A stretch of 64,000 bases of DNA from the NCBI RefSeq assembly GCF_001883705.2, contig NZ_MDEQ02000006.1, positions 327,517 to 391,516 on the forward strand. Reading direction: 5' to 3'. The notes beneath the pieces are model-generated. The model ran no database searches, had not been told where the DNA came from, and was given only the letters and a program-made list of their open reading frames with translations. Made by a program: the position numbers and the translations under genes. Shown one piece after another: positions 38,031 through 48,089 of this stretch; within the stretch, counting starts at the first letter, position 1; each line of letters starts with the position of its first letter. Source of the stretch: Burkholderia catarinensis. GTDB lineage: Bacteria; Pseudomonadota; Gammaproteobacteria; Burkholderiales; Burkholderiaceae.

Positions 38031-38996
38031 CTACGCATGTGGTGCGTGTGGTGCGAGCAAAAAACCGCCGACCGTCCGGTGCATCCGTGCCGCCTGCGGG
38101 CTCGTCCCGAGCGCGCGCCAGCAGCCGTGCACCAGCCCCTCTCCCATCCAGTAGTGCGCGCCGCCGCCGGCCGCGCGAATCAGTTCGACGTACACGCGCG
38201 CATCGTCGCGCAGCGGATCGTGTTCCGCGCCGATCGCGAGCACGGGCGGCAGACCGTCGAAACGCTCGGCCGCGAGCGGCACCGACGCGCGCAACAGCGG
38301 GTTGCCGTCCAGCAGCGCATCGGACAGGTCGCCTTCCCAGTACAGCGCGCGATAGCGACGGACGTCGTCGAGCGTCAGCATCGGCGCGTGCGCTTCCGTT
38401 TCGCGCGCGGGCGATTGCGGCTCGAACCCGAGCATCGGATAGACGAGCGCGATGCCGTCGATGCCGCCTTCGCCCGCATCGCGCAGCGCGGTGGCCACCG
38501 CCGCCGCGAGCATGCCGCCCGCGCTGTCGCCCGCGAGCGTCAGCGGAGGCGCGCACGGCCCGAACGGCCAGCGCGCATCGCGCGCGGCGCGCGTGACGGC
38601 CACGCAATCGTCGAGCGCGGCCGGCGCGCGGTGTTCGGGCGCAAGCCGGTAGTCGACCGCGATCACGTCGAGCCCCGTGTCGGCCGCCAGTTGCGCGGTG
38701 ATCAGCGCATGACTGTCGAGCGAGCCGACGACGAAGCCGCCGCCATGAAAAAACAGTACCGTGCCGCGCGGCGTGCCGTGCGCGGACGTGTAGCGCCGCA
38801 GTGCGATCGCTTGTCCGCCGGGTGCATGCCACACGGCATCCTGCTGCACGATGCCGGCCGGCAGCGCGGCCGGGGTCCATTCGGCCGCGAAGCGGTCGTA
38901 GAGGCGGCGCTGCTCGCCGGGCGAGCGCGCCGCCGCGTCGGCCGGATACCACGCGTCGACGGCTGCGACGAACGCCGCGATTTCCGGTTCGAGCAT
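38031..38996 (-). CDS. Alpha/beta hydrolase of the hormone-sensitive-lipase type
   Basis: A 321-residue esterase. The oxyanion-hole motif HGGGF is near residue 84 and the nucleophile is in AGDSAGGMLAAA. The acid is probably in AEHDPLRDDA and the histidine in EGLVHGCWR. In the carnitine operon the most attractive substrate is an O-acylcarnitine, because cleavage would release free carnitine. That is inferred from context, as the family is broad. It overlaps neither neighbour: 22 bases separate it from the dioxygenase gene. Confidence 0.85.
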   Translation of the reverse strand: MLEPEIAAFVAAVDAWYPADAAARSPGEQRRLYDRFAAEWTPAALPAGIVQQDAVWHAPGGQAIALRRYTSAHGTPRGTVLFFHGGGFVVGSLDSHALITAQLAADTGLDVIAVDYRLAPEHRAPAALDDCVAVTRAARDARWPFGPCAPPLTLAGDSAGGMLAAAVATALRDAGEGGIDGIALVYPMLGFEPQSPARETEAHAPMLTLDDVRRYRALYWEGDLSDALLDGNPLLRASVPLAAERFDGLPPVLAIGAEHDPLRDDARVYVELIRAAGGGAHYWMGEGLVHGCWRALGTSPQAARMHRTVGGFLLAPHAPHA

Positions 38997-39029
38997 CGTG
39001 TGCGCTCCGCGGTTGAAGATTGCCGCCGG

Positions 39030-39518
39030 CTAGCGGCGCGGCGGCAGGCCGATCACGCGGCCCGCATACGCGGGCGCCGCGCAATCGCGCTGCAATGCAT
39101 GCAGCCCGGCCACGCGCGCGGCAACGTCGTCGTCGAACGGCGCCGATTTCGCGCCGTCGCGCGTATCGACGTGCAGCAGCATTTGCTCGCTCGCCGATAC
39201 CGCGTCGTCGTGCCCGTCGGCGAACAGTTCGAGATAAAGGTGCAGTCGCTTCGCGTCGTGCGCGAGCACGCGCGCATCGACGCGCACCGGCGTGCCCTCC
39301 TTGATCTCGTGCAGGTAGTTCACGTGCGCTTCGAGCGTATAGACCGAGCGGCCCCGCTCGCGACGCGCGGCGTCGTCGAGGCCGATGCGATCCAGCAGCG
39401 CATCGGTCGCGAAGCTGAAGATCAGCAGGTAGAACGCATCGCGCAGGTGGCCGTTGTAGTCGACCCATTCGGGCCGCACCACGTCGCGGTAAATCGTCAG
39501 CGGGGTATCGCCCGTCAT
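39030..39518 (-). CDS. Thioesterase, probable betainyl-CoA thioesterase
   Basis: A 162-residue hotdog-fold protein. The segment VVRPEWVDYNGHLRDAFYLL is the family motif with its catalytic aspartate, followed by RGRSVYTLEAHVNYLHEI. In carnitine breakdown the beta-keto-acid cleavage enzyme forms betainyl-CoA, and a thioesterase of this type releases glycine betaine. The gene overlaps its upstream neighbour closely (only two bases between stop and start), so they are coupled. ATG 39518 was chosen as the frame upstream lies within the dehydrogenase gene. Confidence 0.85.
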   Translation of the reverse strand: MTGDTPLTIYRDVVRPEWVDYNGHLRDAFYLLIFSFATDALLDRIGLDDAARRERGRSVYTLEAHVNYLHEIKEGTPVRVDARVLAHDAKRLHLYLELFADGHDDAVSASEQMLLHVDTRDGAKSAPFDDDVAARVAGLHALQRDCAAPAYAGRVIGLPPRR

Positions 39519-39520
39519 GT

Positions 39521-40486
39521 CTAGTCCTCGAATCGCATCCCGTGCCGCGCCTTCACCGCGGCGATCGACTTCAGCACCTCGGTGATGCACTCGTCGCGAT
39601 AGCGTTCGAGCTCCTTGATGCTGCGCGTGCCCTGCTGTTCGGTCGTGCCTTCGACGACGCTGTCGATCAGCGCATCGGTCAGCGTCGGCGCGACCAGCTT
39701 CGTCCACGGCAGTTCGAGCGCGGGGCCGAACTGCTGCATGAAGTGTCGCATGCCCGCGTCGCCACCCGCCAGCGTGTAGGTCAGGAACGTGCCCATGAAC
39801 GACCAGCGGATACCCGCGCCGAAGCGGATCGCGTCATCGATCTCGCCGGTCGTCGCAACGCCTTCGTTCACCAGGTGCAGCGCCTCGCGCCACAGCGCTT
39901 CGAGCAGGCGATCGGCGATGAAGCCCGGCACTTCCTTGCGCACGTGCAGCGGCCGCATGCCGAGCTTGCGATAGATCTCCATCGCCGCTTCGACCGCCTC
40001 CGGCGACGTGCGCGCGCCGCCGAGCACTTCGACAAGCGGCAGCAGGTAGACCGGATTGAACGGGTGGCCGACCACGCAGCGCTCCGGGTGCGTCGCCCGC
40101 GCATAGAAATCCGTCGGCAGCAGCCCCGACGTCGACGATGCGATGATCGCGTCGGGCTTCGCCGCGCGGCTGATCTGCTCGTGCAGTTCGAGTTTCAGTG
40201 CCTCGCGCTCCGGCGCGCTTTCCTGGATGAAATCGGCATCGGCCACGCAGGCCTCGATCGTCGACACGAACCGCAGCCGCGCGGGATCGGCGCCCGGCGC
40301 GAGGCCGACGCGCTCGAGCGCGGGCCATGCATTCGCGACGTTCGCGCGCAGCCGCTCTTCCGCGCCCGGCGCGGGGTCCCACACGACCACGTCGAGACCG
40401 TGCGCGAGCGCGCGGGAAATCCATCCGCTGCCGATCACGCCGGTGCCGATGGCGGCAAACGTCTTGATGTCGGTCTTCACAGCCAT
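39521..40486 (-). CDS. L-carnitine dehydrogenase
   Basis: A 321-residue NAD-dependent enzyme of the 3-hydroxyacyl-CoA dehydrogenase family that oxidises L-carnitine to 3-dehydrocarnitine. The cofactor motif is [11 protein letters not shown] (residues 12-22). The [22 protein letters not shown] and [17 protein letters not shown] segments are family hallmarks. The C-terminal half has the [16 protein letters not shown] signature of carnitine dehydrogenases. The operon (cleavage enzyme upstream, thioesterase downstream) fixes the assignment. Confidence 0.93.
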   Translation of the reverse strand: MAVKTDIKTFAAIGTGVIGSGWISRALAHGLDVVVWDPAPGAEERLRANVANAWPALERVGLAPGADPARLRFVSTIEACVADADFIQESAPEREALKLELHEQISRAAKPDAIIASSTSGLLPTDFYARATHPERCVVGHPFNPVYLLPLVEVLGGARTSPEAVEAAMEIYRKLGMRPLHVRKEVPGFIADRLLEALWREALHLVNEGVATTGEIDDAIRFGAGIRWSFMGTFLTYTLAGGDAGMRHFMQQFGPALELPWTKLVAPTLTDALIDSVVEGTTEQQGTRSIKELERYRDECITEVLKSIAAVKARHGMRFED

Positions 40487-40570
40487 GTCAACGCATCCTT
40501 CGAATCAGGTGAAATCGGTGAGCGGCCACGCCTGTGCGTGCCGCCCTGTCATATCGGTCAGGGAGAAAGC

Positions 40571-41500
40571 TCACGCGAATTCGGCGATCGCGCGGCGTTC
40601 GAGCGCACGCTCGCCGCGCGCCGGCAGGCCGAGCTTGCGGCGGCCTTCGGCCGGCGTCAGCACGCGGCCGCCGAGCCGCTCGACGATCTCTCTCGCGCGC
40701 TCGACGAGCGTGCCGTTGGTCGCATGCACGCCGCGATCGAGCCAGATGTTGTCTTCGAGGCCGACGCGCACGTGGCCGCCGAGCAGCATCGCCTGCGCGA
40801 CCATCGGCATCTGCATGCGGCCGATCCCGAAGCCGGCCCAGTGCGCGCCCGGCGGCAGGTTGTCGACCATCGCCTTCATCGTGCCGGTATCGGCCGGCGC
40901 GCCCCACGGAATGCCGAGGCAAAGCTGGAACAGCGGCGGATCGTCGAGCAGCCCTTCCTTCAGCAACTGCTTCGCGAACCACAGATGGCCCGTGTCGAAG
41001 ATCTCCAGCTCCGGCTTCACACCGAGTTCCTGGATGCGCTTCGCGCCGGCGCGCAACTGCGCGGGCGTCGATACGTAGATGTAGTCGCCGTCGCCGAAAT
41101 TCAGCGTGCCGCAATCGAGCGTGCAGATCTCGGGCAGCAGTTCCTCGACGTGCGCGAGGCGTGTGAGGCCGCCGACCAGATCGGTACCCTTGCCGAAGCG
41201 CATCGGATCCTCGCCCGGGCCGATCTCGAGATCGCCGCCCATGCCGGCCGTCAGGTTGATGATCACGTCGACGTCGGCCGAGCGGATGCGGTCGACCACT
41301 TCGCGGTACAGGTTCGGGTCGCGGCTGCCGCGCCCCGTCTGCGGATCGCGCACGTGGCAGTGCGCCACCGTCGCGCCGGCCTTCGCGGCCTCGATCGCGG
41401 CGGCCGCGATCTCCTTCGGCGTGACCGGAATCGCCGGATGCTTGCCGACCGTATCGCCCGCGCCCGTGACGGCGCAGGTGATGATGACATCATGGTTCAT
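40571..41500 (-). CDS. 3-dehydrocarnitine:acetyl-CoA cleavage enzyme (BKACE family)
   Basis: A 309-residue TIM-barrel zinc enzyme of the beta-keto acid cleavage family. It exchanges acetyl-CoA with 3-dehydrocarnitine to give betainyl-CoA and acetoacetate. The metal-binding motif is in [18 protein letters not shown], and the second histidine pair in [15 protein letters not shown]. The N-terminus [20 protein letters not shown] is highly typical. It lies between the binding-protein gene and the dehydrogenase, as in other carnitine operons. Confidence 0.93.
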   Translation of the reverse strand: MNHDVIITCAVTGAGDTVGKHPAIPVTPKEIAAAAIEAAKAGATVAHCHVRDPQTGRGSRDPNLYREVVDRIRSADVDVIINLTAGMGGDLEIGPGEDPMRFGKGTDLVGGLTRLAHVEELLPEICTLDCGTLNFGDGDYIYVSTPAQLRAGAKRIQELGVKPELEIFDTGHLWFAKQLLKEGLLDDPPLFQLCLGIPWGAPADTGTMKAMVDNLPPGAHWAGFGIGRMQMPMVAQAMLLGGHVRVGLEDNIWLDRGVHATNGTLVERAREIVERLGGRVLTPAEGRRKLGLPARGERALERRAIAEFA

Positions 41501-41579
41501 GCTGATTGCCTCGCTTGAATCGGGTTATTTCGCATTACATATCTTTCATCGGTGCGCGCGTGGTGCCGCGCACGGGCCG

Positions 41580-42533
41580 TCACAGGCCGAGATAGGCCTT
41601 CACGGCAGGCAGGCCGTCCTTGCCGTCGAACGTTCTGACGCCCGCGAGCCACGAATCGAGCACCTGCGGGTTCTTCTTCAGATAGGCCTTCGCCGCATCC
41701 GCCGGTTTCGTCTTGCTCATCACCGACTGCATCAGCTGGTTCTCGAGCTGCGTCGAGAAGCGCAGGTTCGTGACGAGCTTGCCCGCGTTCGGGCAGCGCG
41801 CGATGAAGTCGGGCGCCGTCAGCGTGTACACGCGCGCTTCGCCGTAGTTCGGCCCGAACGACGCGTCGCCGCCGGACAGGTAGTTTATGCTGAGCTGGAT
41901 GTTCATCGGATGCGGCTCCCACCCAAGGAACACGACCCACTTCTTCTCGCGGATCGCGCGCTCGACCGTCACCAGCATCCCGGCCTCGCTCGATTCGACG
42001 AGCTTGAAGCCGCCGAGCCCGTACTGGTTCGTGTCGATCATCTTCTGGATCGTCGCGTTCGCGCTGCTGCCCGGCTCGATCCCGTAGATCTTGCCGTCGA
42101 GTTCCGCGCGGTGTTTCGCGATGTCGTCGAAGGTCTTCAGGCCGGCCTGGTATTCGTAGCTCGGCACCGCGAGCGTCGCCTTCGCGCCCGACAGGTTCGG
42201 CGGCTCGACGACGTTGATCGACTTGCTGTCGAGGAACGGCTGAAGCTGTTTCTGCTGCACGGGCCACCAGTAACCGAGCGAGATGTCGAGCTGCTTGCTC
42301 TTCAGGCCGGCGAACGAGATCGGCACCGACGCGATCGTCGTGGTCGGCTTGTAGCCGAGTGCCTCGAACACGGTCGACGCGAGCGCCGTGGTCGACGTGA
42401 TGTCGGTCCAGCCGATATCCGCGAAACGCACGGTGCGGCAGGTCGCGGCTTCCGTTTCGGCAAGCGCCGCGTTCGTGAACACGCCGGTCGCCAGCACGGC
42501 CGCGACAAGCGCGGCGATCTTCGTCGACTTCAT
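41580..42533 (-). CDS. caiX: Periplasmic betaine/carnitine-type binding protein
   Basis: A 317-residue receptor of the glycine-betaine/choline family (OpuAC fold). The signal peptide is MKSTKIAALVAAVLATGVFT ending ALA near residue 25. The mature part contains VRFADIGWTDITSTTALAST, the cage aromatic stretch ISLGYWWPVQQ, and VVFLGWEPHPMN. As first gene of the carnitine operon it probably brings in carnitine. No permease or ATPase gene is present, as for CaiX in Pseudomonas, which shares the CbcWV core. ATG 42533 places the signal peptide at the N-terminus. Confidence 0.88.
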   Translation of the reverse strand: MKSTKIAALVAAVLATGVFTNAALAETEAATCRTVRFADIGWTDITSTTALASTVFEALGYKPTTTIASVPISFAGLKSKQLDISLGYWWPVQQKQLQPFLDSKSINVVEPPNLSGAKATLAVPSYEYQAGLKTFDDIAKHRAELDGKIYGIEPGSSANATIQKMIDTNQYGLGGFKLVESSEAGMLVTVERAIREKKWVVFLGWEPHPMNIQLSINYLSGGDASFGPNYGEARVYTLTAPDFIARCPNAGKLVTNLRFSTQLENQLMQSVMSKTKPADAAKAYLKKNPQVLDSWLAGVRTFDGKDGLPAVKAYLGL

Positions 42534-43000
42534 GGTTCGGTTTCTCCCGGTTGATCTCGTGGCAGCCGGTGCGCGGGGTGTGCGCCGGCCTGCATCGTGG
42601 GAGTAAAAGTAACGAGCCATATTGGCCGCGAGAAGACCGCCGGCGACCTTTTCTTGCCTGTTTGCGACTATGGGTGGAAACCACTATGCGCGTGTAGTGT
42701 CTTGTGTGGCGGGGGTTTGAGCCGAATCTCGGTGAACAGGGGTTTGTCCAGATACGGCGTGGGGACTGCTCCTGCATCTCGCCGGGAAATTCGCGCTGAA
42801 GGAAAGCTTTGGCATCGACATCTCTTGCCATCGACCACCGCGCGCCGCTCCGTGCGCGGCGCAAAAACGCGCTGAAACCACGCAAAACCCGCGATAATCT
42901 CCCGCTGACTGCTCGGAACCTGCGAGCCGGCGCGGCGTGCGCCCGTCCGATCGCTGCGCCGTACGATGCGTGACAACCACCGGATTCCGTCCCTGCCCCG
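42534..43000. other. Divergent promoter region of the carnitine operon
   Basis: About 470 bases between caiX and cdhR. It should hold both promoters and the CdhR sites. I did not find a confident palindrome or promoter pair. The long G/T-rich block at 42680-42720 is unexplained. No gene is supported. Confidence 0.5.
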
Positions 43001-43945
43001 ATGCCCGAGGATTTCCACTTCCTGTTGCTGCCCGGCTTCTCCGCGCTCGGCTTCATGTCCGCGGTCGAGCCGCTGCGCGTCGCGAACCGCTTTCGCACCG
43101 AGCTCTATCGCTGGCACGTGATCAGCGCCGACGGCGCGCCCGTCGCCGCGAGCAACGGCATTCCGGTCGCCGCCGAAGCGGCGTGCGCGGACGTCGCGCA
43201 GGTCGATACGGTATTCGTCGTCGCGGGCTTCGATCCGCTCGTGTGCTACACGCGCACGCTCGGCGACTGGCTGCGCCGCCAGCACCGGCACGGCGCGACG
43301 CTCGGCGGCATCGACACCGGCAGCTTCATCCTCGCGGAAGCCGGGCTGTTCGACGCATCGCAGCCGCTCACGCTGCACTGGGAAGCGCTTGCCGCGTTCC
43401 GCGAACGCTATCCCGGCCTGAACGCGACGCAGGAGTTGTTCGAGATCGACGACCGGCGCATCACGTGCGCGGGCGGCACCGCGTCGATCGACATGATGCT
43501 CGACCTGATCGGGCGCCGGCACGGCGCCGATCTCGCGGCGGCGATCTCCGAGCAGTTCGTCGTCAGCCGCATCCGCCAGCGCTCGGACAGCCAGCGGCTC
43601 GAGATCGCCGCGCGCTACGGCGTGCACAACCGCAAGCTGATCCAGGTGATCGGCACGATGCAGCGCCACATGGAAAATCCGCTCGGCTCCGACGCGCTCG
43701 CTCAGGATGTGTCGATCACGCGGCGCCAGCTCGAACGGCTGTTCAGCGCGACGCTGAACGACACGCCGACGCATTTCTACCTGAACCTGCGCCTCGATCG
43801 CGCACGCGAATTGCTGCAGCAGACCGACATGAGCATCACGTCGGTGTGCGTCGCATGCGGATTCGAATCGCCGTCGCATTTCTCGCGCACGTATCGCGCA
43901 CGGTTCGGCATGAGCCCGCGCAGCGACCGGCGTGCGACGCGCTGA
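43001..43945 (+). CDS. cdhR: CdhR-like AraC-family regulator with GATase1 domain
   Basis: A 314-residue regulator. Residues 1-190 form a class-I glutamine amidotransferase-like ligand domain (EDFHFLLLPGFSALGFMSAVE at the start, ATLGGIDTGSFILAEAGLF in the middle). The C-terminal 100 residues hold two AraC helix-turn-helix motifs (ALAQDVSITRRQLERLF, then SITSVCVACGFESPSHFSRT). CdhR activates carnitine catabolism genes in Pseudomonas; here it is divergent from the same genes. The effector is probably carnitine. Confidence 0.9.
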   Translation: MPEDFHFLLLPGFSALGFMSAVEPLRVANRFRTELYRWHVISADGAPVAASNGIPVAAEAACADVAQVDTVFVVAGFDPLVCYTRTLGDWLRRQHRHGATLGGIDTGSFILAEAGLFDASQPLTLHWEALAAFRERYPGLNATQELFEIDDRRITCAGGTASIDMMLDLIGRRHGADLAAAISEQFVVSRIRQRSDSQRLEIAARYGVHNRKLIQVIGTMQRHMENPLGSDALAQDVSITRRQLERLFSATLNDTPTHFYLNLRLDRARELLQQTDMSITSVCVACGFESPSHFSRTYRARFGMSPRSDRRATR

Positions 43946-44433
43946 TCGCCGCCGGTTTCAAGCACAATCCAGCGCGGTATTACGCGTTTCGACAGCGTTT
44001 CCTGCCGTTCGCTGAACAATTCCGGCGATTGATCGACGGACCGAGGCGTTCATCGAAAATAAACTGGAATGTCGTTGAAAATATTCTGTAACATCCTCGA
44101 AATTAGATAGGCAGCCTAACGAGCCGAGCAATGTGGCTCGACGAACTTCGGGCCACGCAGGTTGCCAATCGATATCAATGCCGATCCGAGGGGTATGACA
44201 TGACGATGCTCGATTCGCCGTCGCCGCACCTGCCTGCCGTTCGCTTCCCCACTCGCTTCTCCGCCTCTCCGCCCGCCTGTTTCTTTTCGACCTGACATTT
44301 AGGGCTCCTTAGTCAGTCGACACTCCCAACACCGCTTCGCCGCACCGGTTCCATCGAACCGGCGCGCGGGCCGTGTCGTGCCTGCGCGCCACGAGCGCGC
44401 GGGCGTGTCCAACCGTTGAGATGAGGATCACGT
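43946..44433. other. Upstream region of the metallopeptidase gene
   Basis: About 490 bases without a gene. An AT-rich stretch at 44050-44115 is the likely promoter area. A GAGATGAGG ribosome site lies just before the peptidase start. Nothing else was recognised. Confidence 0.45.
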
Positions 44434-46146
44434 ATGCAGACATCACGCAAAGCACTACCGCTCGCCCTGGGTCTCGCGCTCGGTTTCGGCATCGTCGGCG
44501 GCACCGCGGCCGATACGAAAGTGTCGAATCCGCAAGCAACGAGCCTGCGCGAAAGCCTGACGCGCGGCGTCGCGCCGCCGGCCGCGAAAGCCGATACGGC
44601 CGCCGGGCAGTTCCGCGCGGACGGCGTCGCCGTCACGCTGTACAACCCCGCGTATCGCGCCCGGAAGGCCGCCGCGACGCCCGCCGCCTCCGCGCGCGAC
44701 TTCGTCGCGTCGCAGGCGACGCAGCTCGGGCTCGACCCGGCCGCGCTCGCAAGCCTCACCGTCACGTCGGAGCGCAACGATGCCGACTTCACCGTCGTGC
44801 GGCTGCAGCAGCAGGCAGCCGGACTGCCCGTGTACGGCAGCGACATCGCGGTGACGGTCGCGCAGGACGGCCGCATCCTGTACGTCGCGAGCAATACGAT
44901 CAACGGCGTGGTCGCGACGACGCGCAAGTCGCAGGCCGTCGACCAGCAGCAGGCGCTCGACCGCGCACGCGCGTATCTCGGCGTGAGCGGCTTCACGAAT
45001 CTCGATGCGCAGCTCGTCGCGTTCGTCGACAAGGCCGGCACGCACACCGCGTGGAAAGTGCGCGGCCGGCCGCAGGACGGCCCGAAAGGCGACTGGGAAC
45101 TGCTGATCGACTCGGGTAGCGGCGAAGTGCTGCGCGCCGAGGACAAGGCGTTCTACGCTACCGACGGCACGGGCTTCGTGTTCCGCCCGGACCCGCTGTC
45201 GTCGACCAAGAGCAGCTACGGCAGCACAGGCTACAAGGACAACAACGACGCCGATTCGACGCAGCTCACCGCCGCGCGCGTGCGCGTGACGCTGAAGGAT
45301 CTCGCGCAGTCGGGCGCGCGCTACGCGCTATCGGGGCCCTACGCCGCGTGCGTCGATTTCGACGCGCCGCGCGACAACGCATGCCCGCTGCAGTCGACGC
45401 CCGCGTTCGAGTTCACGCGCGGCAACCTGTATTTCGAGGCCGTGAACGTGTATTACCACATCGACACGTTCCTGCGTTACGTGAACCAGACGCTCGGCAT
45501 CAAGGCGCTGCCGTACCAGTATGCGGGCGGCGTGCAGTACGACCCGCACGGCGAATCGGGCGACGACAACTCGTCGTACTCGTCGAGCAGCGGCCGGCTG
45601 ACCTTCGGGCAAGGCGGCGTCGACGACGCGGAGGACGCGGACGTCGTGATCCACGAGCTCGGCCACGGCATCCACGACTGGGTGACGAACGGCGGCCTGT
45701 CGCAACAGGAGGGCCTGTCCGAAGGCACCGGCGACTATCTCGCGGCCGCGTACAGCCGCGACTTCAACCAGTGGAGCCCGTCGGATGCGCAGTATCACTG
45801 GGTCTACAACTGGGACGGCCACAACGAGTACTGGGGCGGCCGCGTGACCAACTGGAACGTCGGGCGCACCTATGCGCAGGCGCGCGGCGCCGAGATCCAT
45901 ACGGCCGGCCAGTACTGGGCGTCGTGCAACCTCGTCGCGCGCGATGCCATCGGCGCGCAGGCGATGGACAAGGCGTTCCTGAAGGGGCTGTCGATGACCA
46001 ACAGCTCGACCAACCAGAAGGCCGCCGCGCAGGCCGTGCTGACGGCCGCGTCCGCGCTCGGCTACAGCAACGCGCAGCTCACCGCGATCGGCAATGCGTA
46101 CAACCAGAGCTGCACGTACGGCGTGACCGTGCCGCAGAAGTCGTAA
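44434..46146 (+). CDS. Secreted zinc metallopeptidase with FTP propeptide
   Basis: A 570-residue secreted protease. After a signal peptide ([20 protein letters not shown]) comes a propeptide with an FTP/PepSY module ([21 protein letters not shown]). The catalytic motif HELGH is at residues 407-411, in [17 protein letters not shown], and the third zinc ligand is probably E430 in GLSEGTGDY. The spacing is close to that of thermolysin-type and fungalysin-type enzymes, but the chain is not a close match to the Burkholderia ZmpA or ZmpB M4 proteases. The propeptide should keep it inactive until export. It is followed 78 bases later by a secreted aminopeptidase gene. Confidence 0.85.
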   Translation: MQTSRKALPLALGLALGFGIVGGTAADTKVSNPQATSLRESLTRGVAPPAAKADTAAGQFRADGVAVTLYNPAYRARKAAATPAASARDFVASQATQLGLDPAALASLTVTSERNDADFTVVRLQQQAAGLPVYGSDIAVTVAQDGRILYVASNTINGVVATTRKSQAVDQQQALDRARAYLGVSGFTNLDAQLVAFVDKAGTHTAWKVRGRPQDGPKGDWELLIDSGSGEVLRAEDKAFYATDGTGFVFRPDPLSSTKSSYGSTGYKDNNDADSTQLTAARVRVTLKDLAQSGARYALSGPYAACVDFDAPRDNACPLQSTPAFEFTRGNLYFEAVNVYYHIDTFLRYVNQTLGIKALPYQYAGGVQYDPHGESGDDNSSYSSSSGRLTFGQGGVDDAEDADVVIHELGHGIHDWVTNGGLSQQEGLSEGTGDYLAAAYSRDFNQWSPSDAQYHWVYNWDGHNEYWGGRVTNWNVGRTYAQARGAEIHTAGQYWASCNLVARDAIGAQAMDKAFLKGLSMTNSSTNQKAAAQAVLTAASALGYSNAQLTAIGNAYNQSCTYGVTVPQKS

Positions 46147-46224
46147 TTCCGCATCAGGCAGGGCGCATCGCACGACCTGCGGCGCGCCCTCTTCCTCGAC
46201 ATCGCCATCCTCACGAGATCGAAC

Positions 46225-47478
46225 ATGCCTACTCTGAAATTGACCCGCCTGAGCGCCGCGCTGGGCGGCATGCTGCTGACCGCCGCCGCGCACGCGACGC
46301 CCGTCTGGATCACGCTCGGCGACCCGGCGTTCCGCCAGCTCCAGCGCATCGATGCGGGCGCCACCGCGCAATACAGCACGACCGTCGATGCCGGCAAGAC
46401 GGCCGACGGCGCCGCACGCCGCGAAACCGTTCATGTCGTCGAAATCGACGATTCACGGCTCGGCGAGCTGGCCCATGCCGTCCACCACGCGCGCGGCCAC
46501 GGGCCCGGCTATGTCGTGCACGACTCGTTCGACGAAGCGCGCCAGGCGCTGCAGCCGTTGCCGCCGGCGCTCGCGAAGCAGGCCGCGGCCCCCGCGTACA
46601 AGATATCGAACGCGCCGCAGATCGGCACCTGGATCCAGCAACTGCAAGCCAGCAACATCGTCGGCACGATCACGTCGCTGTCCGGTTTCACGAACCGTTA
46701 CTACACGACATCGCACGGCGTCGCCGCGTCGGACTGGCTCGCGCTGCAGTGGAAGCAACTGGCGGGCTCACGCGCCGACATCACCGTCGAACAGTTCGCG
46801 CACACCGGTTTTCCGCAGAAATCCGTGATCCTGACGATTCGCGGCAACGACCCGGCCGCAGGCACCGTCGTGCTGGGCGGCCACCTCGATTCGACGGTCG
46901 GACGCACGACGGAGAACACGCGCTCGCCCGGCGCGGACGACGACGCGTCGGGGATCGCCAGCCTCACCGAAGCGCTGCGCGTGCTGCTGGCGAACAACTA
47001 CCGGCCGAAGCGGACGATCAAGTTTGTCGGGTATGCGGCAGAGGAAGCCGGCCTGCTCGGCTCGAAGGCGATCGCGAAGCAGTTCCGCGCGCAGAATGCG
47101 AACGTGGTCGGCGTGCTGCAGCTCGACATGACGAACTACAAGGGCGATCCGAAGGACATCTACCTGATCACCGACTACACGAACGCATCGCAGAACACCT
47201 ACCTGACAAATTTGGCGAAGACCTACCTGCCGGAACTCGGGATCGGCACGTCGCAGTGCGGGTATGCGTGCTCGGATCACGCGTCGTGGAATGCGCAAGG
47301 CTATCCGGCGTCGTTCCCGTTCGAGGCCGACCAGAACGACAGCCCGTATATCCATACCGTGAACGACACGCTGGAGAACGCCGATCGCCAGGCGAATCAC
47401 GCGCTGAAGTTCGGCAAGCTGGCGCTGGCTTATGCGGTCGATCTCGGTGGCGATGGCGGGGCAGCCGCGAAACCCTGA
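46225..47478 (+). CDS. Secreted M28-family aminopeptidase
   Basis: A 417-residue exported zinc aminopeptidase, similar to leucyl aminopeptidases. The signal peptide is [16 protein letters not shown] (cleavage near residue 25). The two-zinc site is complete: histidine and aspartate in [11 protein letters not shown], the bridging aspartate in [12 protein letters not shown], the glutamate pair in [12 protein letters not shown], aspartate in [10 protein letters not shown], and the last histidine in YIHTVNDT. The cysteines in [10 protein letters not shown] probably form a disulfide. It follows the metallopeptidase gene and could finish peptides that the protease releases. Confidence 0.92.
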   Translation: MPTLKLTRLSAALGGMLLTAAAHATPVWITLGDPAFRQLQRIDAGATAQYSTTVDAGKTADGAARRETVHVVEIDDSRLGELAHAVHHARGHGPGYVVHDSFDEARQALQPLPPALAKQAAAPAYKISNAPQIGTWIQQLQASNIVGTITSLSGFTNRYYTTSHGVAASDWLALQWKQLAGSRADITVEQFAHTGFPQKSVILTIRGNDPAAGTVVLGGHLDSTVGRTTENTRSPGADDDASGIASLTEALRVLLANNYRPKRTIKFVGYAAEEAGLLGSKAIAKQFRAQNANVVGVLQLDMTNYKGDPKDIYLITDYTNASQNTYLTNLAKTYLPELGIGTSQCGYACSDHASWNAQGYPASFPFEADQNDSPYIHTVNDTLENADRQANHALKFGKLALAYAVDLGGDGGAAAKP

Positions 47479-47720
47479 CGGCGCGCGGCCGGGAAGGAAG
47501 CGTGTGCTCGCGGTTCGCACCCGCTTCCTCGTTACTGGTGACTTCGATCAGACGACCTCGTCCAGCATCCCGTAGAGACGCATACCCGACGCCGGCGCGA
47601 CCGCCGCGGACACCGGTTTGCCGAGCCGGCACCGGTACCGCGGCTCCAGCCTTTCGTGCCGCGCCGCGCGCCCGTCCGGATAGAATCGTCGTTCGACCAC
47701 TCCGCCACACGCTTCCCGCC

Positions 47721-48083
47721 ATGACCGATACCCCTCGCTCCCTCGACGATCTGTCGCCCGTCCGCGTCACGACCGCATTCGACCTGCCCGGCCACACGAC
47801 CGTTCGTTCGCTCGGCGTCGCACAGGGCATCATCGTGCGCTCGCGCTCGATCGTCGGCTCGTTTGGTGCATCGCTGCAGACGATCTTCGGCGGAAACATC
47901 ACGCTCTATACGTCGCTGTGCGAGAAAGCTCGCCAGCAGGCATTCGACAAGATGCTCGCGGATGCCCGCAAGCTCGGCGCGAATGCGATCGTCGCGATGC
48001 GTTACGACTCGACCGAGATCGGTTCGGGCGTGACGGAGGTCATCTGCTACGGCACGGCCGTGCGCGTGGCGCAGGACGCGTGA
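47721..48083 (+). CDS. YbjQ (UPF0145) family protein
   Basis: A 120-residue protein of the YbjQ family, a small pentameric heavy-metal-binding-like fold with no settled function. The conserved segments are [40 protein letters not shown] and [15 protein letters not shown]. Start ATG 47721. It converges on the MFS gene, with seven bases between their ends. It shows no functional link to the peptidases upstream. Confidence 0.88.
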   Translation: MTDTPRSLDDLSPVRVTTAFDLPGHTTVRSLGVAQGIIVRSRSIVGSFGASLQTIFGGNITLYTSLCEKARQQAFDKMLADARKLGANAIVAMRYDSTEIGSGVTEVICYGTAVRVAQDA

Positions 48084-48089
48084 CGCGCG

